From positions 1-57,310 of the forward strand of contig CAMOKL010000006.1 in assembly GCA_946617655.1 (NCBI GenBank): 57,310 bases of DNA, read 5' to 3'. Shown here in pieces: positions 7,960 to 16,888 of this stretch. Under the pieces are notes generated by a model. It searched no databases and was not told where the DNA came from. It worked only from the letters and a program-made list of their open reading frames with translations. Each line of letters starts with the position of its first letter. Within the stretch, counting starts at the first letter, position 1. A program made the translations under genes and the position numbers. This stretch comes from Anaeroplasma sp902783745. GTDB lineage: Bacteria; Bacillota_I; Bacilli_A; Acholeplasmatales; Anaeroplasmataceae.

Positions 7960-8904
7960 TTATCTAATTTTTAAGAAATCCTTTAATTCCTTATAAACCT
8001 TATCAAAATCCTGATAACAAGACATTGCATGTATTGCATTAGTTTTAAATACTCTTTTATCAAATGTATTATCACTATTATAACTCTCTAATGTCATACC
8101 CTTAGGTATAAATGTATCATTTTCTCCATAAAAATATAATGTTCTAACATTATTATTTTTCATGATTTCAGTTTTAGGATTAATATTTAAGCTAAACCCA
8201 TGCATTTTCGCAAGTAATGATAACATTGGCATATTAAGCTTTAATATATTTTTAAATGGGTTCTTCTTCCCCATTTTCTTTACTAATTGATATTCAATCA
8301 TTTTCTTAGTATCAGAATATCCACAATCCATTATCGCATTCTTAACATGTGGATCTCTATTTAATCCTAAGAACTCCTGAATAATAGATGCCCCCATAGA
8401 TACACCATATAATGTTATTTCTTCTGCGTGATGATACTTATTAATATATTCAACCCATAAAGCTAAATCAAATCTTTCTTTATCACCAAATGTTATATAT
8501 TTACCACCTGATTTATTAGATGCTCTATTCATTATAAAAAGTAGATTATATCCTTTTTTATATAATTCATATCCTGGTATTTGAAAATTATTTTCTGGTG
8601 TTGCATGATATCCATGGACAAAAAATATTGTTTTTTTACTATTATTATTATAGTAGTTAGCATAAAGATCTAACTTATCCATAGATTTAATATTTAATGT
8701 AGTATATGATAATTCCTTAATCTTTTTATCATATTCATAAACAATATTAGAAACATCCTTATACTGTGTTTTAGATAAATCTAGGGTTGTAAGTGGTATA
8801 CAAGGCTTTCTTTTGAATATAATATCAAACAAGATTAAAGAAAATAATATGTATAAAAATAAAATTACTGCAATAACAACAAGGGTAATAATTAAAACTA
8901 TCAT
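7960..8904 (-). CDS. Membrane-anchored alpha/beta hydrolase
   Basis: A 314-residue serine hydrolase with one N-terminal membrane segment (about residues 2-27) followed by an alpha/beta hydrolase domain. Visible: the oxyanion region FFVHGYHATPEN, the nucleophile elbow GVSMG, the acid region YGENDTFIP, and a C-terminal His in NAIHAMS. Related Firmicutes proteins are annotated only as alpha/beta hydrolases. The substrate is unknown, and lipid or cell-wall ester hydrolysis are guesses. ATG at 8904 is preferred over an upstream TTG because GGAAGG stands seven bases before it. It is transcribed alone, convergent with the DegV gene. Confidence 0.82.
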   Translation of the reverse strand: MIVLIITLVVIAVILFLYILFSLILFDIIFKRKPCIPLTTLDLSKTQYKDVSNIVYEYDKKIKELSYTTLNIKSMDKLDLYANYYNNNSKKTIFFVHGYHATPENNFQIPGYELYKKGYNLLFIMNRASNKSGGKYITFGDKERFDLALWVEYINKYHHAEEITLYGVSMGASIIQEFLGLNRDPHVKNAIMDCGYSDTKKMIEYQLVKKMGKKNPFKNILKLNMPMLSLLAKMHGFSLNINPKTEIMKNNNVRTLYFYGENDTFIPKGMTLESYNSDNTFDKRVFKTNAIHAMSCYQDFDKVYKELKDFLKIR

Positions 8905-9048
8905 ATAAATTCCTTCCAAAACTTTAATGATATTATATTAAAAAGATTAATTGATGTCAAAATTTATATAATAAATTTAAGTTTTAATAGGAAAAATAAT
9001 AAAAATATTATATAATATTGATAGCGTTTTTGTTTAAGAGGTTTATAT

Positions 9049-12000
9049 ATGTTAGTCAAAAAGGAAAAAGATAATAATACTAATAGCACAAGAACAATAA
9101 AAGACATGGGTCTTGCAAGCTTAAAATTTGCAAAAACTATGTTTCAAACATATAGTAGAGCATTCGATTTCTTACTAGTTGTATTATTCATAATGACAGT
9201 AATATTAGTATGGATACCAAATTCACATGATACATTCTATAATTGCAATACAGATGATATTGTTCAATATTATCCATATGTTTCAAATTTCTTTAATAGA
9301 ATAAAAGCTGGTGAGCTTTCATTCTATGATGTAACACTATATGGAGGTGCATCTTATTTCGCATCAACATATTATATTCCTATAGATTTATTCTTGCTTC
9401 TAGCATTTATATTATCTAACTTCTTAACTGTTGAACTTGCATATTATATTACTTTATTATTAAAGATTATGTGTGGTGCAATGATCCTATTCTATTTCTT
9501 TATGAGAAAAGGATTTAAACCTTCTGTTTGTGTTATTATTGCATTAATATATACACAAACTGCAGTAACTGAGGTTTGCTTCGTATTCCCAGTTTACTTA
9601 GGTATATCATTTTATGCACCTTTAGCAATGTTATTAGTTGATTTATTCTTAAACAAGAAGGATAGAATTAAAGGTTATTTATTTATTCCGTTATTTGTAT
9701 TAAACGCAATTATATTTGACTTTTATATTGCATATATGCTAGTTGCATTTATGTGCGTATTCTTTGTTGTTGAATCATCTATATATTCTAAGAAGTTTTT
9801 CTTATTTACAAAAGAATTCTATGTTAACTTTATAACATATATGATGCTTGTATTTATAGGACTTGCATTAAGTGCATTCTATTTAATGCCAAGTGCGTTA
9901 TATATTATGAATGAATCATCAAGAACATCATCACAAATGGATTATTTGTGGTATTATTCTTCTTCTCATTATAATGGCGATGGTATTTCATTTAGACATT
10001 ATTACACTCAATTTATTAATTACTTCATTCCAAATAATCCATTTAGATTATGCTTAATTGAAGCAGGTGACTATATAAGAGAACATGGTACTTTATATAT
10101 GACATCTGGTGGTATTATTTATTTTGCATATTTCTTTACATTAAGAGGAAAAGAAAACCATAGATTAAAAATATGGGTAGGAATTATGAATATAATGTAT
10201 TTAATACCTATATTCGCAATGATTTTCTCATTATCTACATGGGCATACCTAAGATGGTTCTTTATTCCATATTTAATTAATGTATACGCAATGGCAGTCG
10301 GAATGAATAAGACTGGATTTGTTATTGGAGAAAGAAAAGTATTATCATTTATTCCTGTACTTATGATGCTTGTAGGATTCGGATTCTTATTCTATACAGT
10401 TATAAAATCTCCTGATCTATTTATTCACTATAGAGCTGAAGGACAAGATGGTGATTCATCTAAGTTCTTCTATGGTATATTAGTTACTGAACTTATATTT
10501 ATTGGATTATACTTAGTATTATTAGTATTGCCACATACATTTAACTTCTTCCAAAAATATAATAAATATATAACTGGTTCTATTCCATTTGTTATTGGCT
10601 TAGAAGTTATTTTTGCAGCAATAATCACATTCTGCAGTCTTGGTAGTGAATCTTATTCATCTACTTATAGTAATACTAAAAATAGTGTTGATTATTTAAA
10701 GAATAATTTAGGATATGATGTAAAGGATGGATATAGAATTAACCTTTCAACTAATCAAAAGGATGATATTAACGCAAACATTAAATATGGTAACGTTAAT
10801 GCATCAAGTTTCTTCCAATCATTCTATAATACTCCATTAAATGGTTATTTTGCAGATATTCATAAACAAACTTCTACTGCGTGGACAAGACGTAGTCTAC
10901 ATGGATATACAATATTAAGTGGTGCAATGTTTAACACTAAATATGTTATTACTCAACCAGATATTACAGAATTAAAATTATCTCCTGAGTTATATACATT
11001 ATATAAAGACCCAACTAATACTCAATATAATTATTATGTATTAAAGGAAACAACACCATTTATTGTTTATGATGATTTAATGTTCCAATCAAGCAGTGTT
11101 ATTGGTGGAGATGATTTCTTAAGAGATGTTAGTTTATTAGAATACGGTTATGTAAAAGTTCCTGATGAAGCATTTGATTTAGAGCTTCCTAAGAATTTAA
11201 ATAAAATCTTAGAAGCATATGATGAGACTAATCATACATTAAAAAATGATACTAAGGTTGTTGAATTAAAAAAAGATTCTATTCGTTATATGGATACTAT
11301 TAAAAAGCTATGTAACGCAGGAATCAATAATAGAACTTATTATTCTGTATATTCTGACTTAGATGCAAAATATACAAATAATAAATTTGTTATTTCATCA
11401 ACTGAATATAAAAATGGATATTTCTATTATGATTTAACTAATAGTATATCTAAATATAATACAGTATTTAATAGTGACGCAATTTATTTATCATTCTACA
11501 ATTCCGCAACCAACGGAATGGTTGATTTCCATGCATATTTAAGAGATCCTTATGATAAATCATTACGTCCATTCCACTATAATATGTTTTATAATGATGC
11601 ATATAATATGATGCCAACAGAATTAGTAATAAGAGGAGAAACTGCTTTTTCTTCTTCTACTGTTAATGTGTATGGATTTGATTATGATATTTATAATTCA
11701 TTTATTGAAAGACAAAACCAATATCAAAATAAAGAATTTAGACTTGATGGTTCAAATATGCATATAAAATTTGATGTAGAAAACGCAGATTCATCAAGAG
11801 TAATTAAAACTGCATATGCATATTCATCTGACTGGATTATAACTAATAATGAATTAGGATATGAAACTATTGATATAGATGGTGGATTCTTAGGAATCAT
11901 TGTACCAAAAGGTATCAATAACGTTGATATTAATCTATATTATTCACCAGCTGGATATAAAACTGGATTTAAGATTTCAGCCATAGGCTTAATTTTATAT

Positions 12001-12069
12001 ATCTTTGTTTCAGAAGGTATTATCTTATATGAGATTAATAAACGTAGGAAAAGAGGCATTTTTAGATAA
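9049..12069 (+). CDS. YfhO-family polytopic membrane glycosyltransferase
   Basis: A 1006-residue membrane protein of the YfhO family, GT-C-like enzymes that use a polyprenyl-phosphate sugar on the outer face of the membrane. After about 35 cytoplasmic residues there is a long series of membrane spans (about a dozen), a large extracytoplasmic C-terminal region of roughly 400 residues, and a last span before the basic end NKRRKRG. NTDDIVQYYPY soon after the first span is a typical acidic loop. In Bacillus subtilis YfhO acts with the transferase CsbB to decorate lipoteichoic acid. Here the next two genes supply that transferase and a likely flippase. Start follows AAGAGG. Its stop overlaps the next ATG by one base. 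Confidence 0.88.
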   Translation: MLVKKEKDNNTNSTRTIKDMGLASLKFAKTMFQTYSRAFDFLLVVLFIMTVILVWIPNSHDTFYNCNTDDIVQYYPYVSNFFNRIKAGELSFYDVTLYGGASYFASTYYIPIDLFLLLAFILSNFLTVELAYYITLLLKIMCGAMILFYFFMRKGFKPSVCVIIALIYTQTAVTEVCFVFPVYLGISFYAPLAMLLVDLFLNKKDRIKGYLFIPLFVLNAIIFDFYIAYMLVAFMCVFFVVESSIYSKKFFLFTKEFYVNFITYMMLVFIGLALSAFYLMPSALYIMNESSRTSSQMDYLWYYSSSHYNGDGISFRHYYTQFINYFIPNNPFRLCLIEAGDYIREHGTLYMTSGGIIYFAYFFTLRGKENHRLKIWVGIMNIMYLIPIFAMIFSLSTWAYLRWFFIPYLINVYAMAVGMNKTGFVIGERKVLSFIPVLMMLVGFGFLFYTVIKSPDLFIHYRAEGQDGDSSKFFYGILVTELIFIGLYLVLLVLPHTFNFFQKYNKYITGSIPFVIGLEVIFAAIITFCSLGSESYSSTYSNTKNSVDYLKNNLGYDVKDGYRINLSTNQKDDINANIKYGNVNASSFFQSFYNTPLNGYFADIHKQTSTAWTRRSLHGYTILSGAMFNTKYVITQPDITELKLSPELYTLYKDPTNTQYNYYVLKETTPFIVYDDLMFQSSSVIGGDDFLRDVSLLEYGYVKVPDEAFDLELPKNLNKILEAYDETNHTLKNDTKVVELKKDSIRYMDTIKKLCNAGINNRTYYSVYSDLDAKYTNNKFVISSTEYKNGYFYYDLTNSISKYNTVFNSDAIYLSFYNSATNGMVDFHAYLRDPYDKSLRPFHYNMFYNDAYNMMPTELVIRGETAFSSSTVNVYGFDYDIYNSFIERQNQYQNKEFRLDGSNMHIKFDVENADSSRVIKTAYAYSSDWIITNNELGYETIDIDGGFLGIIVPKGINNVDINLYYSPAGYKTGFKISAIGLILYIFVSEGIILYEINKRRKRGIFR

Positions 12070-13016
12070 TGGAAACAATATCACTTATAGTTCCTTGCTA
12101 TAACGAGCATGAGACTATCGAAGCTTTCTATAATGAAGCAACAAAATATATGGATGATTTACATAATTGGAATATCATTTATGTAAATGATGGTTCAAAA
12201 GATAATTCAATTGAAATTATGAAGGAGCTTGCAAAAAAAGACCCTAGAGTTAAATATGTAGGATTCTCAAGAAATTTCGGTAAAGAGGCTGGTATGTATG
12301 CTGGTCTTGAAGCTGCAAAAAAGCTTAATAGTGATGCAGCAATTATAATGGATGTTGACTTACAAGACCCACCAAGATTATTACCTGAATTTATTGAAGC
12401 CCATAACGAAGGATATAACTTAATATTCGCAAGACAAAAGGACAGAAGCGGTCAATCAAAGCTTGGCAAAATCTTCTCATTAGGATTCTATAAGGTTTAT
12501 GCAAAGCTTACTGGAGATAAAAAGATGAGTGGTGGCGCAAGAGACTATTGTCTTTTAGACAGAAAGGTTATAGATGCATTCTTAAGTGTTAAGGATTATG
12601 AAAGATTTACTAAGGGTATTTATAATTATGTAGGATTTAAGAGCAAAATCATTACTTTCGATTATGAAAAGAGAGTTGCTGGCGAAACTAAATGGACTTT
12701 TAGAAAATTATTTAAATACGCATTTGTTGGTATAAGAGAATTTTCAGACCTATATTTATTAGTTCCTAAGTTTATTGGCTTTTTAGTATCACTTCTTCTA
12801 TGCTATGATACTGGATACCAAATTTATAATGTAATACATAATAAGGATATAATGTTCTGGGATTGGACACATATTAGATTTGATGCATTAATACTTGGAG
12901 TTATAATCATCTTATACTATTTAATGAAGCTTGGATATCAAAATAGAGCACAAGTTAGAAATAGACCAATTTATATTCTTGAGGAGTCAAATATAGGCGA
13001 TGAAGAATCAAACTAA
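12069..13016 (+). CDS. Family 2 glycosyltransferase, polyprenyl-phosphate sugar synthase (GtrB/CsbB type)
   Basis: A 315-residue GT2 enzyme that should transfer a sugar from a nucleotide sugar to undecaprenyl phosphate at the inner membrane face. It has the GT-A start VPCYNE, NDGS (40-43), the metal-binding DVD (95-97) followed by LQDPP, and two C-terminal membrane spans, as in GtrB/CsbB. It is translationally coupled to the YfhO gene (TAATG) and overlaps the GtrA gene by 17 bases. The sugar (GlcNAc, glucose or other) is not readable. Confidence 0.9.
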   Translation: METISLIVPCYNEHETIEAFYNEATKYMDDLHNWNIIYVNDGSKDNSIEIMKELAKKDPRVKYVGFSRNFGKEAGMYAGLEAAKKLNSDAAIIMDVDLQDPPRLLPEFIEAHNEGYNLIFARQKDRSGQSKLGKIFSLGFYKVYAKLTGDKKMSGGARDYCLLDRKVIDAFLSVKDYERFTKGIYNYVGFKSKIITFDYEKRVAGETKWTFRKLFKYAFVGIREFSDLYLLVPKFIGFLVSLLLCYDTGYQIYNVIHNKDIMFWDWTHIRFDALILGVIIILYYLMKLGYQNRAQVRNRPIYILEESNIGDEESN

Positions 13017-13533
13017 AAGTGAGTTATTCTTTGAAATATTTAGATTCTTACTTGTTGGTGGATTTGCAACATTAGTAGATTATGGTGTAACATGGGCTGT
13101 TAAAAACTATTTAGTACAAAACCTAAATCAAGGCCTTGCTACATTCTTATATACACTTGCAGGTTTTACTGCTGGTCTTTTAACAAATTGGTTTTTACAA
13201 AAATTTGTATATAGATATATCACAAAAGATCAACAAAGAAGCAAGCTTGTATTCTTAAAATTCGTAGTATTATCCTTAATAGGATTTGGTATTACTTGGA
13301 TTGGTATGCAATTATCAACACCATTACATGATGATGTATTAATAGACTTCTTATTCTTACATAATATTCAATTAATATTCTGGATATTTAAGGTGGTTTT
13401 AACTATCATAGTATTAATTATCAATTACGTAGGAAGAAAGCTATTTGTATTCAATCAAAAAGATGAAATATCTAATATAGAATCTAATCATGAAATTGAT
13501 AAAGAATTAGAAGAAGAAAAAAACAATAATTAA
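13000..13533 (+). CDS. GtrA/GtcA-family membrane protein, likely polyprenyl-phosphate sugar flippase
   Basis: A 177-residue protein with four predicted membrane spans and the GtrA pattern FLLVGGFATLVDYGVTW near the start. GtrA-like proteins are thought to flip the lipid-linked sugar made by GtrB outward. In Listeria GtcA serves wall teichoic acid glycosylation. The last 35 residues are a charged Glu/Lys/Asn tail. The start lies inside the transferase gene, and a terminator follows closely, closing the three-gene operon. Confidence 0.88.
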   Translation: MKNQTKSELFFEIFRFLLVGGFATLVDYGVTWAVKNYLVQNLNQGLATFLYTLAGFTAGLLTNWFLQKFVYRYITKDQQRSKLVFLKFVVLSLIGFGITWIGMQLSTPLHDDVLIDFLFLHNIQLIFWIFKVVLTIIVLIINYVGRKLFVFNQKDEISNIESNHEIDKELEEEKNNN

Positions 13534-13543
13534 TAATATATAG

Positions 13544-13575
13544 GCATGCAATTAATTTTGCATGCTTATTTTTTT
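13544..13575 (+). terminator. Terminator of the yfhO operon
   Basis: GCATGCAA / TTGCATGC stem (13544-13551, 13558-13565) followed by TTATTTTTTT. Confidence 0.85.
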
Positions 13576-13665
13576 ACATAAAACATATTAATATTCATTT
13601 AATAATAGCTGATTTTTTCAACTATAAATTGATTAATTAGTATTTAACCATAATTCTTATATAAA

Positions 13666-13693
13666 TTAAAAAATAGCCCATTTTTGAGCTATT
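13666..13693 (-). terminator. Terminator of ybxB, overlapping its stop codon
   Basis: On the minus strand AATAGCTC / GGGCTATT (one G-U pair), then TTTTTT. The TAG stop of the methyltransferase gene lies inside the first arm. Confidence 0.75.
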
Positions 13694-14306
13694 CTTTAAT
13701 AGATTTTAAAATATAATATCCTTTATCCCTTTTAACAATTTCACAATTTCCAAATAAATTAGTTAAATAATCTTTAGTTGATGGAGCGCCTTGCTTCTTT
13801 TGGATTACAACCCAAAGTTCACCTTTTGATACAAGATGTAAATATGCACCATCATATATTTTATTAATAACCTCTTTACCAGCGCGAATAGGTGGATTTG
13901 TAACAACAGATGAGAATTTCATGTCATCTGTTATTTTTTCATATAAATCAGAATTATAAGCCTCTGAATCACTCTTATTTTCTTTTATATTTTTAAGAAT
14001 AAGATTATATGCACGCTCATTAATTTCTGCCATAACAGTATGCTTATTATAAAGAACTGATATAACAATACCTAAAGGGCCATAGCCTGCTCCCATATCT
14101 AGTATAGGGTATTCTAAATCATTAGGCTTAAAATTATTAAGCATTACAAATGAACCATAGTCAATGTAATTCTTTGAAAATACACCAGCGTCAGTATTAA
14201 ATTTGAAATGGTGATCCATAAAATAGAAATCAAATTGAGCTGGCTTAGATTCTAAATCACCTTGTTTTTTGGAATAATAGAAATTTCCTTGTTCGTCTTT
14301 ATTCAT
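13689..14306 (-). CDS. ybxB: RsmC/YbxB-like class I methyltransferase
   Basis: A 205-residue SAM-dependent methyltransferase of the MTS/RsmC group, which methylates guanine N2 in rRNA. The SAM motif is DMGAGYGPLG and the catalytic loop is NPPIRAG. E. coli RsmC is longer (about 340 residues) because it has an extra N-terminal pseudo-domain. The short form is usual in Firmicutes. In Bacillus subtilis ybxB sits directly behind rplL, as here, although rpoB no longer follows. A terminator hairpin separates it from rplL and its own Shine-Dalgarno is weak, so expression by read-through is likely. The exact rRNA site is not known from the sequence. Confidence 0.85.
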   Translation of the reverse strand: MNKDEQGNFYYSKKQGDLESKPAQFDFYFMDHHFKFNTDAGVFSKNYIDYGSFVMLNNFKPNDLEYPILDMGAGYGPLGIVISVLYNKHTVMAEINERAYNLILKNIKENKSDSEAYNSDLYEKITDDMKFSSVVTNPPIRAGKEVINKIYDGAYLHLVSKGELWVVIQKKQGAPSTKDYLTNLFGNCEIVKRDKGYYILKSIKE

Positions 14307-14311
14307 AGATT

Positions 14312-14339
14312 AAAAAGGACCTAAGCAATGCTTAAGTCC
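14312..14339 (-). terminator. Terminator between rplL and ybxB
   Basis: Minus strand GGACTTAAGC / GCTTAGGTCC with loop ATT and one G-U pair, then TTTTT. It lies just before the ybxB start. Confidence 0.8.
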
Positions 14340-14381
14340 AGTTTATATTAATTAAATGTCTAGTCTAATGTATCAATTAAA

Positions 14382-14756
14382 TTACTTAATTTCAACAGTA
14401 GCGCCAGCTGCTTCTAATTGCTTCTTTAAGTCTTCAGCTTCTGCCTTAGAAACCTTTTCCTTAACAGCCTTAGGAGCGTTATCAACTAGGTCCTTAGCTT
14501 CCTTTAAGCCTAAACCAGTAACAGTCTTAACAACCTTGATAACATTTAACTTAGAAGCACCAGCGTTAGCAAGAATTACGTCGAATTCTGTCTTTTCTTC
14601 TGCAGCAGCAGCACCAGCACCAGCAGCAGGAGCAGCAGCAACTGCAGTTGGGTCAATACCATATGCTTCCTTCATAGCGTCTACTAATTCCTTGATTTCA
14701 AGGATTGTCATTTCATTTAATGATGCGATAAATTCTTCTTTATTTAACTTAGCCAT
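14382..14756 (-). CDS. rplL: Ribosomal protein bL12 (L7/L12)
   Basis: A 124-residue stalk protein that recruits translation factors. It has the N-terminal dimer domain (LNKEEFIASLNEM), an Ala/Gly-rich hinge around residues 37-52, and the factor-binding domain with VKTVTGLGLKEAKDLVD. Length is typical. It follows rplJ by 42 bases with its own GGAGG, and the mRNA ends in a terminator soon after it. Confidence 0.98.
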   Translation of the reverse strand: MAKLNKEEFIASLNEMTILEIKELVDAMKEAYGIDPTAVAAAPAAGAGAAAAEEKTEFDVILANAGASKLNVIKVVKTVTGLGLKEAKDLVDNAPKAVKEKVSKAEAEDLKKQLEAAGATVEIK

Positions 14757-14798
14757 TTTATTTTTCCTCCGATATTTTATATTATAATTTTATTTTTA

Positions 14799-15332
14799 TT
14801 AGGCCTGAGCAGCTTCAGCTGCACCTTCATTCTTCTCTGCAATCATATTAAGACCGATAGCTAATTGAGATAATGTACCAATCATACCTGCAGCTAACTG
14901 AGTTAATAATGTCTCACGAGAAGGTAATTGAGATAATGTCTTTAACTGGTCGAATGAATATAATTCGCCGTCTACAACACCACTTATGATTTCAATCTTA
15001 GATGTCTTACCATCTTCGAAAACGATGTCCTTAGCAGCCTTGAAAATAACCTTAGCTGGTGCAACAACGTCTTCCTTAGAAGTAACTGTTACGATAGTTC
15101 CCTTATAAGCTTCTGCGAATCCAGTGTATCCTAATTCGTTAGCTGCACGACGAGAAATATTATTTCTTAATACTTCAACTTCGCATCCAGCTTCTCTCAT
15201 TTGTCTACGAATTGATTGGAATTCAGCAACTGTTAAACCATTGTTCTTGAATGCAACAATTGCAGCAGAATTCTTGAACTTTTCAGTAGCAGCAACAACT
15301 TCTTGCTTCTTTTGTTCTAGACTTTCCTTCAT
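14799..15332 (-). CDS. rplJ: Ribosomal protein uL10
   Basis: A 177-residue protein of the stalk base that binds 23S rRNA and anchors bL12 dimers through its C-terminal helix. The N-terminus (KESLEQKKQEVVAATEKFKN) and LPSRETLLTQL are typical. CAGGAGG precedes ATG. The leader between rplA and rplJ has the L10 autoregulatory fold, so excess L10 (with L12) should repress it. Confidence 0.98.
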   Translation of the reverse strand: MKESLEQKKQEVVAATEKFKNSAAIVAFKNNGLTVAEFQSIRRQMREAGCEVEVLRNNISRRAANELGYTGFAEAYKGTIVTVTSKEDVVAPAKVIFKAAKDIVFEDGKTSKIEIISGVVDGELYSFDQLKTLSQLPSRETLLTQLAAGMIGTLSQLAIGLNMIAEKNEGAAEAAQA

Positions 15333-15360
15333 TTTGTTCCTCCTGTTTAATTTCTAAATG

Positions 15361-15466
15361 AAAAATCTTCTCATACCGAGGGTACAAGAAGATTAAATAG
15401 TATAATCAAAAAGTTCCTCGGTAGGAAATTAAGGACACATAAATGTCCGCCTACTGTCTTCGGCTT
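15361..15466 (-). promoter_or_regulatory. L10 leader (autoregulatory attenuator)
   Basis: The minus-strand leader before rplJ contains the conserved pieces of the Firmicutes L10 leader: ACAGTAGG, a GGACA/TGTCC hairpin (15433-15448), and CTACCGAGGAA. A terminator-like hairpin AATCTTCT/AGAAGATT (15364-15394) with a short T run follows. Its loop contains CCTCGGTA, which is perfectly complementary to TACCGAGG of the upstream element (15416-15423 against 15374-15381), so two folds exclude each other. Confidence 0.85.
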
Positions 15467-15487
15467 TAATTGTTCAATAATGTAAAA

Positions 15488-16177
15488 TTACTTAATTGAT
15501 GTTTCGTCAATCTTAACACCAGGGCCCATTGTTGATGCAACAGAGATGTTCTTCATATATGCACCCTTAATTGTTGATGGCTTAGCCTTCATTAATGTGT
15601 TATAGATAGTAACGAAGTTTTCGTATAGCTTTTCAGCTCCGAATGATGTCTTACCGATTGTTAATTGGATATTACCAACCTTGTCTGGACGATATTCAAC
15701 CTTACCAGCCTTAACTTCTGTAACGGCCTTAGCAACGTCCATTGTTACTGTACCAGTCTTAGGGTTTGGCATTAATCCCTTAGGTCCTAGAACACGTCCT
15801 AATCTACCTAACTTACCCATCATATCTGGTGTAGCAATAATTACATCAAATTCGAACCAATTCTGTTGGATCTTAGCGATATAATCATCTTCACCAACAT
15901 AATCAGCACCTGCAGCCTTAGCTTCTTCTTGCTTAGCTCCACGGCATAAAACTAAAACTCTTTGAGACTTACCTGTACCATTTGGTAACACGATAGCACC
16001 ACGGATGTTTTGTTCAGCCTTACGTGGATCAATGTTTAATCTGAATGCAACATCTACTGATGCATCAAACTTAACAGTTGAAGTCTTAATAGCTAAATCT
16101 AAAGCTTCCTTAGCATCATATGCCTTGCCAGCTTCGATTAACTTTGCTGCTTCTGCGTACTTCTTTCCTCTCTTCAT
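15488..16177 (-). CDS. rplA: Ribosomal protein uL1
   Basis: A 229-residue protein of the L1 stalk, which helps release deacylated tRNA, and a likely translational repressor of its own operon. MKRGKKYAEAAKLI opens the typical sequence, and GRLGRVLGPKGLMPNPKTGT is the family signature. The frame is open further upstream, but AGGAGG fixes ATG at 16177. The upstream extension would fall in the conserved leader motif. Confidence 0.98.
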   Translation of the reverse strand: MKRGKKYAEAAKLIEAGKAYDAKEALDLAIKTSTVKFDASVDVAFRLNIDPRKAEQNIRGAIVLPNGTGKSQRVLVLCRGAKQEEAKAAGADYVGEDDYIAKIQQNWFEFDVIIATPDMMGKLGRLGRVLGPKGLMPNPKTGTVTMDVAKAVTEVKAGKVEYRPDKVGNIQLTIGKTSFGAEKLYENFVTIYNTLMKAKPSTIKGAYMKNISVASTMGPGVKIDETSIK

Positions 16178-16193
16178 TGTCTTTCCTCCTAAA

Positions 16194-16220
16194 ATGTGGT
16201 CAAGCGGGAATTCCTCCCAC
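16194..16220 (-). promoter_or_regulatory. GTGGGAGGA...CCACAT leader motif before rplA
   Basis: Minus strand GTGGGAGGA and, 12 bases on, CCACAT. Together with preceding AT they can close an ATGTGG/CCACAT stem. The same pair of boxes precedes rplK. This is a plausible L1 (or other ribosomal protein) mRNA-binding site. The identity of the binder is inference. Confidence 0.5.
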
Positions 16221-16261
16221 ATGTTTTAGGTCGTTTTATATTAATATATAACAACCAATAA

Positions 16262-16687
16262 TTAATCTTCTACAGCAATACCCATGTTTCTTGCTGTACC
16301 TGCAATAATGTTAGCGCCTGCTTCAATGTCATTTGCATTTAAGTCAGACATCTTCATCTTTGCAATTTCTCTTAATTGATCTCTAGTAACCTTACCAACA
16401 ATCTTCTTATTAGGTGTACCAGAACCCTTTTGGATTCCAGCAGCCTTTAATAATAAATCTGCAGCTGGTGGTGTATGTACTACGAATGTGAATGATCTAT
16501 CTTCGTAAACAGAGATAACAACTGGCAATATATATCCCATCTTATCCTTTGTTGCGTCATTGAACTGAGAACAGAATCCTGGAATATTAACTCCTGCCTG
16601 TCCTAGTGCTGGACCTACTGGTGGAGCTGGATTTGCTTTGCCGGCAGCGATTTGTAACTTTACAACTTTTGTAACTTTCTTTGCCAT
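16262..16687 (-). CDS. rplK: Ribosomal protein uL11
   Basis: A 141-residue protein of the GTPase-associated centre. It has the family hallmarks VKLQIAAGKANPAPPVGPALGQ, TPPAADLLLKAAG and an N-terminal RNA-interacting and C-terminal 23S-binding layout of normal length. AGGAGG precedes ATG. It is first in rplKAJL and is driven by a near-perfect promoter upstream. secE and nusG, commonly next to rplK, are not here. Confidence 0.98.
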   Translation of the reverse strand: MAKKVTKVVKLQIAAGKANPAPPVGPALGQAGVNIPGFCSQFNDATKDKMGYILPVVISVYEDRSFTFVVHTPPAADLLLKAAGIQKGSGTPNKKIVGKVTRDQLREIAKMKMSDLNANDIEAGANIIAGTARNMGIAVED

Positions 16688-16714
16688 GAACCTTTTTCCT
16701 CCTTTTTGTCAATG

Positions 16715-16753
16715 ATGTGGTTAAACAGACTATTCGAGTGATAGTCCTCCCAC
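16715..16753 (-). promoter_or_regulatory. GTGGGAGGA...CCACAT leader motif before rplK
   Basis: Minus strand GTGGGAGGA (16753-16745) and CCACAT (16720-16715), separated by 24 bases that include a small GACTAT/ATAGTC hairpin. It is the same motif pair as before rplA. Probably a ribosomal protein autoregulation site. Confidence 0.5.
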
Positions 16754-16780
16754 TCAGGTTATGCACAAACGTGCTTTTAT

Positions 16781-16809
16781 ATTATATCAAATGCAAAATC
16801 ATGTGTCAA
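16781..16809 (-). promoter_or_regulatory. Consensus promoter of rplKAJL
   Basis: Minus strand TTGACA, 17 bases, TATAAT: both boxes are perfect. It lies about 95 bases before rplK and downstream of the Sel1 gene, so the ribosomal genes have their own promoter. Confidence 0.9.
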
Positions 16810-16888
16810 CATACTTTTTCCATCTTTTTATATTTAAAAATTAAAGGCAATTCCATAACGAAATTGCCAAATAATTAATATAATTTTT

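Noticed and set aside
14356..14787. 143-codon open frame opposite rplL
   Set aside because: It is antisense to a certain ribosomal gene, and its Ala/Ser-rich content simply mirrors the Ala-rich hinge of L7/L12.
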